A DNA stretch of 64,000 nt from Rudanella lutea DSM 19387 (GCF_000383955.1 NZ_KB913013.1:663694-727693), one strand, 5' to 3'. Shown: positions 55,126 through 64,000, counted from the first letter of the stretch. Notes: generated by a model from the letters alone, not told the origin. Numbers and translations: made by a program.

Positions 55126-56466
55126 ATGAAAAACAGTTGGTTGACGCTGCTCCTCGGCCTGGGAACCGGGTGCCTGCACATTGCTTTTGGTCAGAAAACA
55201 ACCGATGCTTTAACCCAGCGAGCTCCCCTGCCCGATTGCATCCAGTACGCACTCGAAAATCAGCCCCTTCTCCGGCAGTCGGTCATTGATCAGAAAATAG
55301 CAGACCGTACCGTCCGCTCTGCTCAGGCGGGCTGGCTCCCGCAACTCAATGCCGGCTACAATCTGGTGCATAATCTGCAACTCCCGGTCACCCTGATCCC
55401 CGACGCCAACACGGGCGAACGCCGACCTATTGCACTGGGGGCCAAAAATACCTCCTCAGTATCCTTTTCGTTATCTCAGGCGATTTTCAACCGCGACGTA
55501 CTACTGGCCAACCGGACGGCCGATGCCTATAGGGTGCAGGCCACGCAGGTAACGGCTCAGAACAAGATCGACGTGGTGGTGAACGTGAGTAAGGCGTTTT
55601 ACGACGTGATTCTGACGCAGCGGCAGGTCGATATTCTGAATGAGGACATCACCCGCCTGCAACGCAGCTTGCAGGATGCCACCAATCAGTATCAGAGCGG
55701 GATAGTAGACAAAACCGACGCCCAACGCGCCCGTATTGCCCTTAACAATGCGCTTGCCCAACGCAAACAGTTTCAGGATCAGGTGGGTGCCAAGCAGCAG
55801 ATTTTGAAACAATACATGGGCTATCCGCCCAATGAGCGCATCAGTCTGACGTACGACACCCTGCAACTGGCCAATGAGGCTGCCCTCGACACCAACCTGC
55901 TCGTTGCTCCGCAAAACCGTATTGAGTATCAGTTGCTACAAACCCAGGGCCGTCTGCTCGACGCCAACGTACAGTACAACCGCTGGGCCTACCTGCCTAC
56001 GGTCAACGCTAACGCCAATTACAATCTGCTGTTTCAGAACAATGCCTTCACGCAGCTTTACAGTCAGGCCTTCCCGAACTCACTGATTGGTCTGTCGGTG
56101 CTGTTTCCAATTTTTCAGGGAGGTCGGCGGGTGCAGCAGTTACGGATTGCTGAGTTGCAGGTCGACAGGCTACGGTGGGACCGTACGGCGCTCGTGAGTG
56201 CTATTGATGCTGAATACGCGCAGGCCCTGTCGAACTACAAAGGCAATCTGGCCAACTACCTCGCCCTTCAGGAAAACCTTCAGCTGGCGCAGGATGTGTA
56301 CCGCATTATCAACCTTCAGTACCGCTCGGGGATCAAGACATACCTCGACGTAACCGTTGCCGAAGCCGACCTGCGCACGGCCCGGCTCAACCTATTCAAC
56401 GCCCTGTATCAGGTGCTCATCAGCAAATTGGATGTTCAGCGGGCGTTAGGCACTATTTCGTTTTGA
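55126..56466 (+). CDS. TolC-family outer-membrane efflux channel
   Basis: A 446-aa protein. I choose the ATG at 55126, giving signal MKNSWLTLLLGLGTGCLHIAF; a longer frame starts at 55102. Two TolC repeats: the first around LPDCIQYALENQPLLRQS and later VNVSKAFYDVILTQRQVDIL; the second with FPIFQGGRRVQQLRIAE and IINLQYRSGIKTYLDVTVAE. This is a trimeric outer-membrane tunnel. First gene of the TolC-adaptor-RND operon; the adaptor follows after 11 bases. Confidence 0.93.
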   Translation: MKNSWLTLLLGLGTGCLHIAFGQKTTDALTQRAPLPDCIQYALENQPLLRQSVIDQKIADRTVRSAQAGWLPQLNAGYNLVHNLQLPVTLIPDANTGERRPIALGAKNTSSVSFSLSQAIFNRDVLLANRTADAYRVQATQVTAQNKIDVVVNVSKAFYDVILTQRQVDILNEDITRLQRSLQDATNQYQSGIVDKTDAQRARIALNNALAQRKQFQDQVGAKQQILKQYMGYPPNERISLTYDTLQLANEAALDTNLLVAPQNRIEYQLLQTQGRLLDANVQYNRWAYLPTVNANANYNLLFQNNAFTQLYSQAFPNSLIGLSVLFPIFQGGRRVQQLRIAELQVDRLRWDRTALVSAIDAEYAQALSNYKGNLANYLALQENLQLAQDVYRIINLQYRSGIKTYLDVTVAEADLRTARLNLFNALYQVLISKLDVQRALGTISF

Positions 56467-56477
56467 TTTTTTTGACC

Positions 56478-57584
56478 ATGAAACCACACATCCAGACTCT
56501 GTCTTTGACAGCCATCTGCCTGTTTGCCCTTGCCTGCGGTGGGCAAAAAAATGAGCAGAAGCAGGGCCCTCCCCCACCCACACCCGTGAGTGCCGTACGA
56601 GCGGCCAAAGGGGATGCCGTTTACTACGACGAGTTTCCGGCTACGATTACGGCCCTGCTCGAAGTTGACGTGCTGCCACAAGTGGCGGGTAACATTACCG
56701 GCGTTTTCTTTCAGGATGGGCAGGTGGTTCGGAAAGGCCAAAAGCTGTACACCATCGACCCGCAACAATACCGGGCCGGCTACGATCAGGCTGTAGCGAA
56801 CCTAAACGTGCAAAAGGCGAACCTCAACCGCGCCCAGAAAGATGCCGACCGGTACAACACGCTGGCCCAACAGGATGCCGTGGCCCGGCAACTTGTTGAC
56901 AACGCCAACGCGACCCTCGAAGCCGCCCGCATGCAGGTAGCAGCGGCTCAGGCAAGCATCGAAGCTGTGGCTACCAACCTCAAATACACCACCATCTACG
57001 CCCCGCTCGACGGTACTATAGGGATCTCGCAGGTGCGCATGGGCGCGGCCGTTGCACCGGGCACAGCCCCCCTCAACACCATCTCGTCGGACAACCCCAT
57101 TGCTGCCGATATACAGGTCGATGAAGGGCAAATTGGGCGTTTTCTGCGTTTGCAAACGAGCAAAGGCACCAACCGTGATTCAACGCTGGTTCTGGTAATG
57201 CCCGACGGTAGCCGCTACCCCTACCCCGGCACGGTCCGTATTGTCGACCGGGCAGTTGACCCGCAAACGGGCACCCTCCGCGTCAGGGTTGCGTTTCCGA
57301 ACCCTGACCGTCAGTTGAAAGTGGGCCTCAATGCCAACCTCCGCGTGAAAAACAGCACCGGCGACCCCCAACTGCTCATTCCGTACAAAGCCGTGACGGA
57401 GCAAATGAGCGAATACTTTGTGTTTGTGGTAGGCGACAGTAGCAAGGTTACCCAGAAAAAGCTGACCCTTGGCGCGCGCATCAACGACAAGGTGATTGTT
57501 AAAGGCGGCCTCAATGAGGGCGAACTGGTAGTCACCGAAGGCACCCAGAAAATCCGGGAAGGGGCGCGGGTAAAAGTAAATTAA
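56478..57584 (+). CDS. RND efflux periplasmic adaptor lipoprotein (AcrA/MexA type)
   Basis: A 368-aa membrane-fusion protein. The ATG at 56478 gives a lipobox FALAC (Cys20). Order: lipoyl/hairpin entry (EVDVLPQVAGNITGVFFQDG), alpha-helical hairpin (about 95-165, ANLNRAQKDADRYNTLAQQ), and barrel/proximal domain (TIYAPLDGTIG, GTLRVRVAFPN). A Pro-rich stretch (QGPPPPTPVS) follows the Cys as a tether. It connects the TolC protein and the RND pump in the periplasm. Substrates unknown. Confidence 0.94.
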   Translation: MKPHIQTLSLTAICLFALACGGQKNEQKQGPPPPTPVSAVRAAKGDAVYYDEFPATITALLEVDVLPQVAGNITGVFFQDGQVVRKGQKLYTIDPQQYRAGYDQAVANLNVQKANLNRAQKDADRYNTLAQQDAVARQLVDNANATLEAARMQVAAAQASIEAVATNLKYTTIYAPLDGTIGISQVRMGAAVAPGTAPLNTISSDNPIAADIQVDEGQIGRFLRLQTSKGTNRDSTLVLVMPDGSRYPYPGTVRIVDRAVDPQTGTLRVRVAFPNPDRQLKVGLNANLRVKNSTGDPQLLIPYKAVTEQMSEYFVFVVGDSSKVTQKKLTLGARINDKVIVKGGLNEGELVVTEGTQKIREGARVKVN

Positions 57585-57587
57585 CGA

Positions 57588-57678
57588 GGAGTGAGGAGAT
57601 AGGAGTGAGAAGCGAGAATGCTCCGCCAGAAGTGTACGCGTCCGCATTTCTTACTCCTCACTTCTATCTCCTCACTCC
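57588..57678. repeat. Inverted repeat between adaptor and RND genes
   Basis: GGAGTGAGGAGATAG (57588-57602) pairs with its exact complement at 57664-57678, extended imperfectly. The rest (57603-57663) is a purine/pyrimidine-rich loop. It lies between two genes of one operon and may affect pump translation or mRNA processing. Confidence 0.6.
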
Positions 57679-57689
57679 CGCACAGATCT

Positions 57690-60600
57690 ATGTTTGCAGA
57701 AATATTCATCAAACGGCCGGTCATGGCCATCGTGATTTCGGTGGTTATTGTGGCCCTCGGCACGCTTGCTCTGCTGAGCCTGCCCGTCAGCCAATACCCC
57801 GATATTACGCCCCCCGTGGTGCAGGTTTCGGCTACCTACACCGGTGCCGATGCCCAAACGGTTGAACAGACCGTAGCCACCCCCATCGAAACGCAGGTGA
57901 ACGGTACCCCCGGCATGTCGTACGTGCAAACCAATGCAACCAACGACGGCCGGATGAGCATGAACGTGACCTTCGACGTGGGCACCGACGTGAACATTGC
58001 CGCGCTCGACGTGCAGAACCGGGTCGGTATTGCCCAGCCGCAATTGCCGGAAGAGGTGACCCGGCTCGGTGTGACCGTGCGGAAGCGTAACCCATCGTTA
58101 TTTATGCTGGTGGCGATTTATTCGCCCAAGGGCTCGCACAATGTTTCGTTTCTGGACAATTACGCCAACATCTACATCCGCGACGCCCTGCTGCGGGTTG
58201 AAGGGGTAGGCGATATTTTCAGCCGGGCCGACGATTTCAGTATGCGAATCTGGATGAAACCCGACCGGCTGGCCCAGCTTGGCCTCACCGCCGACGATGT
58301 GGTGGCTGCGCTTCAGGAACAAAACCTGCAAGTGGCCGGGGGCTCTGTGGGGGCTCCTCCGCAACCCAGTTCACAGGCGTTTGAATACACGGTTTTTACC
58401 AACAGTCGACTCAGCAAAGAGGAAGAGTTTAACCAGATTGTGGTTCGCTCCGACCCGGCGCGGGGCTCGCTGGTGTACCTCAAAGACGTGGCGCGGGTGC
58501 AGTTGGGTAAGTTCTCGTACGCTAACAACTCGTTTGTGGATGGCAACCGGGCGGCCTATCTGCTCATTTACCAGTTGCCGGGCAGCAACGCCCTCGAAAC
58601 GGCCAAAGGGGTGTATGCCGCTATGGACAACCTCAAAAAAACGTTTCCGAAAGATGTGGATTACGTGGTGCCCTTCGAGTCGGTATCGGTGATTCAGGTT
58701 TCTATTTCGGAGGTTATCAAAACGCTGGCCGAAGCGCTGGTGCTGGTAATTCTGGTCGTTTTTCTGTTTCTGCAAAGCTGGCGGGCCACGCTCATTACTC
58801 TGCTGGCTATTCCGGTGTCGATTATCGGGACGTTTGCCCTGTTTGTGCCGCTTGGCTTTACGGTAAACACCCTTACTCTATTTGCCTTTGTGCTCGCCAT
58901 CGGGATTGTGGTCGACGACGCCATTGTGGTGGTGGAGGCTGTGCAGGCCAACATCGACAAAGGCATGAGTCCCTACGAAGCCACTGTTGAAGCCATGCGC
59001 GAGATTTCGGCCCCGGTGATTGCCATCGCGCTGATTCTGGCGGCCGTGTTTGTGCCAGTGGGCTTTATTCCGGGCATTGTAGGGCGGTTGTACCAGCAGT
59101 TTGCCATTACCATTGCGGTATCGGTGCTGATCTCGGCGTTTGTAGCCCTTACACTGACACCCGCCCTGTGTACGCTTCTGCTCCGGCCCATGCACATTGA
59201 TGCGCAATCGACAGGGCTGAACAAGTTTTTTTACCGGTTTAACAGCTGGTTCGACCGGGTTACCAATGCGTATTCGGCGAGTGTACAACGGCTCATCAAG
59301 GCCACGCCCCTCGTGATTGTGGGCTTGGTGGTGTTGTACATTGGTACCGGATTGCTGTTTCGGGCGAAACCAACCGGGTTTATCCCGACAGAAGATGAAG
59401 GCCGCTTGATTGTGACCTACGAGATTCCTGAGGCAGCCTCTACCACCCGCAGTCTGGAGGTGCTTCGGGCGGTGATGGATACCCTCAAGAAACAACCCTA
59501 CGTTGCCCACTTTTCGGCTCTGGGTGGCCTTAACGCCATCACGTTCGCGTCGAAATCGAACAGCGGCACCGTGTTTATCCAGCTGAAGCCCTGGGCCGAG
59601 CGTAAGGAGCGCAGTATGCAGGCCGACTCACTTGTGCCGAAACTACAACGGGCGCTTGCGGGCCTTTACGACGCCCGGGTGCAGGTAGTCCAGCCTCCGG
59701 CCATTCCGGGCCTGGGGCAATCGTCGGGCTTTACGTTTCAGATTCAGCAACGCGAAACCGCCGACGATGTACGGGCATTCGACGCGGTGGTGCAAAACTT
59801 CCTCGCCGAAGCCGCCAAACGACCCGAAATTGGCCGGGCTTTCACATATTTTACGGCTAAAGCACCCGCCTACCGGGTCGAGGTCGATCGGGAGAAGTGC
59901 AAGCGGCTGGGGGTCTCGGTATCCAATGTGTACCGAACGATTCAAACGTTTTTGGGGAGTCAGTACGTGAACGATTTCATTATCTACGGTCGTAAGTTTC
60001 GGGTGGTGGCACAGGCCGACACCCTGTACCGGAGCGACGTTCGGAACCTCAACCAGTTTTACGTTCGGAACGCGGGTGGGCAGCTTATTCCGATCAGCAA
60101 CGTCATTCAGACCAAAGTGATCGAAAATGCACCGCTCATCTCACACTTCAATCTGTTTCGGTCGGTTGAGCTGAACGGCGGGGCCAAACCGGGGTACAGC
60201 AGCAGTCAGGCCAACGACGCTCTGCGCGAAGTAGCTGCGCAGGTGTTGCCCGCTGGCTATTCGTACGATTTTTCGGGCCTAAGCCGGGAAGAAATCAGTG
60301 CGGGCAACAGTTCGATCTACATTTTTGCGCTCAGTATTGGGTTTGTGTTTTTGTTTTTGGCCGCCCTCTACGAAAGCTGGTCGGTGCCGTTTTCGGTCTT
60401 GCTCTCAGTGCCAATTGGGGCCTTGGGCGCAATTCTGGCCTTGACCATTTTCCCCTACCTGACCAATAATATTTACGCGCAGATTGGTCTGATTACCCTC
60501 ATTGGTCTGGCCGCTAAAAATGCCATTCTGATTGTCGAGTTTGCCAAGGAGCGCGTTGACCGGGGCGAGGATCTGCTCGAATCGACCATCGAAGCGGTTC

Positions 60601-60878
60601 GGCTGCGGCTCCGGCCCATTCTGATGACCTCACTGGCTTTTATTCTGGGGGTTGTGCCGCTGGCGATTGCTTCCGGAGCGGGTGGCGTGGCTCGGGTCAC
60701 GATTGGCCGTACCGTTCTGGGGGGTATGTTGGCGGCAACATCGCTCGCCATTTTTGTGGTACCGGTGCTGTATGTCGCCATTACGCGGCTTGCCTACGGG
60801 AAGAAGGGGCTCGAGGCTCTCCGGCAACGTCGGCAAAGCAATCCGGAAGCTCCCAACCCAAATCCAGGTCTTTCGTAA
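57690..60878 (+). CDS. RND multidrug efflux pump, inner-membrane subunit (AcrB/MexB type)
   Basis: A 1062-aa pump with start MFAEIFIKRPVMAIV at the ATG 57690; the frame continues upstream into the repeat and is rejected. The hydrophobe/amphiphile-efflux layout has twelve transmembrane helices and two large periplasmic loops (about 40-330 and 560-870). The proton-relay pair is Asp409-Asp410 (IGIVVDDAIVVVEA) in TM4. Signatures include QYPDITPPVVQVSATYTG near the start and GLAAKNAILIVEFAKE late. It should export drugs, bile-like compounds or solvents with proton motive force. Closed by a terminator at 60883. Confidence 0.97.
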   Translation: MFAEIFIKRPVMAIVISVVIVALGTLALLSLPVSQYPDITPPVVQVSATYTGADAQTVEQTVATPIETQVNGTPGMSYVQTNATNDGRMSMNVTFDVGTDVNIAALDVQNRVGIAQPQLPEEVTRLGVTVRKRNPSLFMLVAIYSPKGSHNVSFLDNYANIYIRDALLRVEGVGDIFSRADDFSMRIWMKPDRLAQLGLTADDVVAALQEQNLQVAGGSVGAPPQPSSQAFEYTVFTNSRLSKEEEFNQIVVRSDPARGSLVYLKDVARVQLGKFSYANNSFVDGNRAAYLLIYQLPGSNALETAKGVYAAMDNLKKTFPKDVDYVVPFESVSVIQVSISEVIKTLAEALVLVILVVFLFLQSWRATLITLLAIPVSIIGTFALFVPLGFTVNTLTLFAFVLAIGIVVDDAIVVVEAVQANIDKGMSPYEATVEAMREISAPVIAIALILAAVFVPVGFIPGIVGRLYQQFAITIAVSVLISAFVALTLTPALCTLLLRPMHIDAQSTGLNKFFYRFNSWFDRVTNAYSASVQRLIKATPLVIVGLVVLYIGTGLLFRAKPTGFIPTEDEGRLIVTYEIPEAASTTRSLEVLRAVMDTLKKQPYVAHFSALGGLNAITFASKSNSGTVFIQLKPWAERKERSMQADSLVPKLQRALAGLYDARVQVVQPPAIPGLGQSSGFTFQIQQRETADDVRAFDAVVQNFLAEAAKRPEIGRAFTYFTAKAPAYRVEVDREKCKRLGVSVSNVYRTIQTFLGSQYVNDFIIYGRKFRVVAQADTLYRSDVRNLNQFYVRNAGGQLIPISNVIQTKVIENAPLISHFNLFRSVELNGGAKPGYSSSQANDALREVAAQVLPAGYSYDFSGLSREEISAGNSSIYIFALSIGFVFLFLAALYESWSVPFSVLLSVPIGALGAILALTIFPYLTNNIYAQIGLITLIGLAAKNAILIVEFAKERVDRGEDLLESTIEAVRLRLRPILMTSLAFILGVVPLAIASGAGGVARVTIGRTVLGGMLAATSLAIFVVPVLYVAITRLAYGKKGLEALRQRRQSNPEAPNPNPGLS

Positions 60879-60882
60879 CAGA

Positions 60883-60914
60883 GAAAGCCCGGCACGTGAG
60901 CGTGCCGGGCTTTC
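60883..60914 (+). terminator. Terminator of the efflux operon
   Basis: A perfect 14-bp stem (60883-60896 with 60901-60914), 4-base loop TGAG, followed by TTTT. Confidence 0.88.
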
Positions 60915-60941
60915 TTTTGGGTTTAGGGTCTTACAAATCGC

Positions 60942-61400
60942 TTACTCGTGATCGGCAAAGCGATTTGGGTGCAGGCAATCAGACCAATACCTCACAATGG
61001 CGTCCAATTGGGTGCGCATTTCTTCCACGCTTTGTTTCTTTTCAAAGAACCCCTGAATGGTCAGTTCGTAGGCTTCCTCGACCAGGTGCCGGTACACCGG
61101 ATGGGTAAAAAATATAAACGGAATAGCCCGCCGACGCAGCTGACTGTCGGCCTCAATCTGTCGGCGTAGTTCAAGGCCGTTGACCACCTGCATACTCACT
61201 TCCGAAATAATCAGGAACGGTCGCTCGGGGGTTGCTTTCAGGTACTCAATAGCCTCATGGCCATCGTTAAAAAAGAGAATATCACTCATGGGAGCCAGCT
61301 CCTCTAAAATCGGCTTGAAGATCAATTGGTCGTCTTCATCATCGCTGATGAAAACTATCGGTCCTTTCTGATACATATTTCTTACGTATTTGTTATCCAT
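60942..61400 (-). CDS. Degenerate response-regulator receiver with Glu at the phospho-site
   Basis: A 152-aa stand-alone receiver. I use the ATG at 61400; the ATG at 61376 is an alternative and a TTG frame to 61445 is rejected. Acidic pocket Asp20-Asp21 is present in IVFISDDEDDQ. The switch Thr99 (IFFTHP) and conserved Lys121 (FFEKK) remain. The residue aligned with the phosphorylated Asp is Glu67 in LIISEVSMQVVNG, and the following Pro is Gln71. Glu often mimics the phosphorylated state, so this protein may be locked 'on'; that is inference. No output domain. It faces the efflux operon. Confidence 0.78.
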   Translation of the reverse strand: MDNKYVRNMYQKGPIVFISDDEDDQLIFKPILEELAPMSDILFFNDGHEAIEYLKATPERPFLIISEVSMQVVNGLELRRQIEADSQLRRRAIPFIFFTHPVYRHLVEEAYELTIQGFFEKKQSVEEMRTQLDAIVRYWSDCLHPNRFADHE

Positions 61401-61656
61401 CAAATACAACCGGAAACGCCCGAAAATGATTGGATAAGGTTTCAAATCCCCCCATTATCCTATTCATTGCCCCATCCTCACTGGCTTGGACGGTGCTTTG
61501 CCTACCGCAGGCGGCAACGTTACGAGTGCGCGCACCTGGCGACGAATGATAAATGGGTGCAAATCTGCTCGTATGCGCCAATGATTGCGGGGGGTGTTTG
61601 CGCCAGGAGCCGTTCATGACGTACTTGCGCAGAATTCCTAACGAATACCCGACTCT

Positions 61657-62376
61657 ATGGCTCTACGCGTATTTCCCGACTCCTCGGCTCTGGCCGATCA
61701 TGCAGCCCGGCACATTGCCCACCTCCTCACCCGTAAGCCCGACGCTACGCTCTGCCTGGCCTCTGGCGAAACGCCCATTGCTACCTTTCATGCCCTGGTC
61801 GCGCTGGCACAGTCGGGGCACGCGAACCTCGACCGCTGTACGTTTGTGGGGCTCGACGAATGGGTGGGTATGGGCCCGACCGATGAGGGGAGTTGCAGTT
61901 ATTACCTGTTTCGGGATTTGTTTGCGCCCCTCCAGATTCGGCCGGAGCAAATTCATTATTTCGACGCCAAAGCCACTGACCTTGCCGCCGAATGCCGCCG
62001 TATCGACACGGTGATTCATGAGCGGGGCGGCCTTGATTTACTGCTGGTAGGCATTGGACTTAACGGCCATATTGCCCTCAATGAGCCCGGAACGCCCTTC
62101 ACCAATTACTGCCACGTGTCTGAGCTTGCCGAAACGACCATAACCGTCGGCCAAAAATACTTCTCCTCCCCCACCGCGCTATCCCATGGTATTACGCTCG
62201 GTTTGCAGCACCTGATGGAAGCCCACGAAGTCATCCTGATGGCATCGGGCGAGCGTAAAGCCGAGGTGATCCGGCAGGCATTGAATGGGCCCGTGACAGA
62301 GCAGTTTCCGGCCAGTATCATCCAAAAGCACCCCCACGCGCACGTTTGGATTGATACGGCGTGTCAGATCGGCTAA
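61657..62376 (+). CDS. Glucosamine-6-phosphate deaminase family protein (NagB)
   Basis: A 239-aa sugar-phosphate isomerase/deaminase-fold protein that likely turns glucosamine 6-phosphate into fructose 6-phosphate and ammonia. Motifs: CLASGETPIATFHAL near residue 33, FVGLDEWVGMGPTDEGSC (catalytic Asp), GIGLNGHIALNEPG (His and Glu). The GHIALNEPG motif favours deaminase over 6-phosphogluconolactonase. No nagA or sugar transporter next to it. The purine permease follows by 77 bases on the same strand. Possible role: amino-sugar recycling. Confidence 0.9.
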   Translation: MALRVFPDSSALADHAARHIAHLLTRKPDATLCLASGETPIATFHALVALAQSGHANLDRCTFVGLDEWVGMGPTDEGSCSYYLFRDLFAPLQIRPEQIHYFDAKATDLAAECRRIDTVIHERGGLDLLLVGIGLNGHIALNEPGTPFTNYCHVSELAETTITVGQKYFSSPTALSHGITLGLQHLMEAHEVILMASGERKAEVIRQALNGPVTEQFPASIIQKHPHAHVWIDTACQIG

Positions 62377-62452
62377 TTTCCCGAAATACGGTCAGTTCGA
62401 GCGGTCACACCGCCCCCCGATCTGACAATACCCCAAACTTTCTCTACATACC

Positions 62453-63787
62453 ATGACGTACTCCCGTCGTACCGAGGTTCTCGCCGGTATCTCTTCGTTT
62501 CTGGCTACGATGTACATCATTGTGGTCAACCCGTCCATTTTGAGTCAGACCGGCCTGCCGTTTAGTGGGGTTCTCACGGCTACGGTACTCCTGTCCTTTT
62601 TTGGGAGTTTAATGATGGGCCTTTACGCCCGCAACCCAATCGTGGTCGCGCCGGGCATGGGGCTCAACGCATTTTTCACCTTTACGGCGGTCAAGGGTAT
62701 GGGCCTGAGTCCGCAGGTGGCGCTGGGGGCCGTGTTCTGGGCGGGTATTCTGTTTTTACTCCTCTCCGTGGGGCGAGTCCGGTCGGCCATTGTGGGGCTT
62801 ATTCCGGTGCCGCTACGTTACGCGGTTTCGGCAGGCATCGGGCTGTTTATCACACTGATCGGCTTCGAAAACGCCCGGTTTATTATTGGCAACCCGGCTA
62901 CCCTCGTCAGTATCGCTTCGGTGCACGACCCGGTTGTGCTCACGTTTGTAGCCGGGTTATTGCTCACGGCCATTCTGGTGGTCCGGCAAATACCGGGGGC
63001 CATTATCATCGGGATTGTACTGACCACACTGGCGGCATGGCCCATCGGGCGGTGGTGGGGCGATGCCTCGGCCATTAATTTCGGTCGGAAAGCGTTAGTC
63101 AACTACAACGGCCTGTTTGCCACGCCTGATTTCAGCCTGATTGGTCAGCTTGACCTCGTCAACTCGCTGCAATGGTCGCTGTGGCCGGTCATTTTTGCGT
63201 TTGTCTTCACCGACCTGTTCGATAGCATTTCGACGTTTGTGGGCGTAGCCGAAGCAGGTAACCTGTACGACCCCCTCCCCGACAATCAGCCAGCCAACGC
63301 ACCCGTTTTTCGGCAACCACGCAACCTCAACCGGTCGTTACTGACCGACGCCGTAGCCACCACACTGGCGGGTGTGCTGGGTACTAGCCCCGGTACGGCC
63401 TATATCGAGTCGGCAGTGGGTATTGCACAGGGAGGGCGCACCGGTTTGGTGGCCGTAGTGGCCGCGTGTTTGTTTCTGCCGTTTTTGTTTTTATCGCCCC
63501 TTTTGTCGGTGATTCCGGCCATAGCTACAGCCCCGGCACTCGTGCTGGTGGGTGCGTTTATGATGCAGCCCATCACGCGTATCCGATGGGAACAACTCGA
63601 CGATGCCATCCCGGCGTTTTTGGCGCTGGTACTCATTCCGTTCAGCTATTCCATCACGCAGGGCATTATCTGGGGCTTTCTGAGCTGGACGGTGATTAAA
63701 CTCGCCGTGGGTAAACGGCACGAAGTACCGACCGGTCTGCTCGTTATCGATGCCTTCTGTCTGCTGGCTCTCTGGAGTGGGCACTGA
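62453..63787 (+). CDS. NCS2/AzgA-type purine permease
   Basis: A 444-aa inner-membrane transporter with about 13 hydrophobic segments. The start TYSRRTEVLAGISSFLATMY is the AzgA/PbuG signature; NPIVVAPGMGLNAFFTFTAV and the LGTSPGTAYIESAVGI motif (with Glu) bind the substrate. It should import guanine, hypoxanthine or xanthine with protons. No purine-salvage gene lies nearby. It ends two bases before the stop of the convergent beta-lactamase gene. Confidence 0.93.
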   Translation: MTYSRRTEVLAGISSFLATMYIIVVNPSILSQTGLPFSGVLTATVLLSFFGSLMMGLYARNPIVVAPGMGLNAFFTFTAVKGMGLSPQVALGAVFWAGILFLLLSVGRVRSAIVGLIPVPLRYAVSAGIGLFITLIGFENARFIIGNPATLVSIASVHDPVVLTFVAGLLLTAILVVRQIPGAIIIGIVLTTLAAWPIGRWWGDASAINFGRKALVNYNGLFATPDFSLIGQLDLVNSLQWSLWPVIFAFVFTDLFDSISTFVGVAEAGNLYDPLPDNQPANAPVFRQPRNLNRSLLTDAVATTLAGVLGTSPGTAYIESAVGIAQGGRTGLVAVVAACLFLPFLFLSPLLSVIPAIATAPALVLVGAFMMQPITRIRWEQLDDAIPAFLALVLIPFSYSITQGIIWGFLSWTVIKLAVGKRHEVPTGLLVIDAFCLLALWSGH

Positions 63788-63788
63788 C

Positions 63789-64000
63789 CTATTTTTTCAT
63801 TTCCAGCAACCGGATCGTGTGTTCCAGCGAGGTGGTTTTGTCCCATTCCTGATGGCCGGGGATCACGTGCTTCGGTTTCGGGATGGTTTGCTGTAGTCGC
63901 CTAACCGAGTTGGCCCACTCCCGCAGGTTAGCGTCGGCAACGTTGCCCAAACCCATAGCCGCGTAGCTTTTGACAAAACAGCCCCCGTGCAGGAGTTTCT
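63789..64000 (-). CDS. Subclass B1 metallo-beta-lactamase, C-terminal part (5' end outside window)
   Basis: About 69 residues before the TAG stop (complement of 63789-63791). They read LLHGGCFVKSYAAMGLGNVADAN..., which matches the B1 family: GGC-x-V-K-S carries the zinc-2 Cys (standard position 221) and the Lys of the substrate pocket, LGNVADAN the next loop, and VIPGHQEWD the last zinc His (position 263). The hydrophobic C-terminal helix SLEHTIRLLEMKK is present. It would hydrolyse beta-lactams in the periplasm, if complete. The beginning, with the HxHxD zinc-1 site, lies beyond the right edge. Confidence 0.85.
   Translation of the reverse strand, partial: KLLHGGCFVKSYAAMGLGNVADANLREWANSVRRLQQTIPKPKHVIPGHQEWDKTTSLEHTIRLLEMKK

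Overview
The window reads as chromosomal DNA of an aerobic, GC-rich member of the Bacteroidota, most likely Cytophagales close to Spirosoma, Rudanella or Larkinella. This rests on several things: a SusC/TonB-type receptor with a carboxypeptidase-like N-domain, DUF5916, DUF1080, DUF1460 and DUF6766 proteins, a PVC-type heme dehydrogenase with its SGNH partner, promoter-like TTTG/TANNTTTG elements, and weak Shine-Dalgarno signals. Genus is an inference. I see no rRNA, tRNA, CRISPR array, phage gene or transposase.

Layout. 1-7.6 kb: a carboxylate-sensing and activation block. It holds the end of a probable transporter, a 70-aa membrane protein, an SLC5-STAC-histidine kinase fusion, its receiver protein, and two acyl-CoA synthetases (propionyl- and acetyl-type). 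7.7-15.7 kb: DUF1080 protein, catalase, a DUF1080/DUF1624 overlapping pair, an exported amidotransferase-like protein, LpxH and a lipoprotein. 16.2-22.9 kb: the glutamate synthase operon, with two small lower-GC genes (DUF6883-like and DUF4926-like) lodged between gltB and gltD. 23-32 kb: exported phosphodiesterase, a 171-bp MITE-like palindrome, DUF6766 and AI-2E-type membrane proteins, a peptidase/propeller/barrel protein, a lipoprotein and a TonB receptor. 32.5-36.7 kb: DEAD-box helicase, a VOC protein and a DUF5916 protein. 36.9-45 kb (minus strand): SGNH hydrolase plus PVC-type heme dehydrogenase, dapA, ligA. 45.2-54.7 kb: rpe, three GH13 amylase-family enzymes with different predicted locations, a LolD-type ATPase, sucC and a DUF1460 amidase. 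55.1-60.9 kb: a TolC/adaptor/RND efflux operon. 60.9-64 kb: a degenerate receiver protein with Glu in place of the phospho-Asp, nagB, an NCS2 purine permease, and at the right edge the C-terminus of a subclass B1 metallo-beta-lactamase.

How the parts fit. The first block probably senses and activates acetate or propionate for central metabolism. gltBD assimilates ammonium. The GH13 enzymes, TonB receptor and DUF1080 proteins suggest use of alpha-glucans and other saccharides. The strongest candidates for something undescribed are the two-gene cassette splitting gltB and gltD, the SLC5-STAC-kinase with its small membrane partner, the tripartite metallopeptidase-propeller-barrel protein and the Glu-substituted receiver. 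Convergent and intergenic spacers carry many long hairpins and a dispersed CAATG-rich repeat family.
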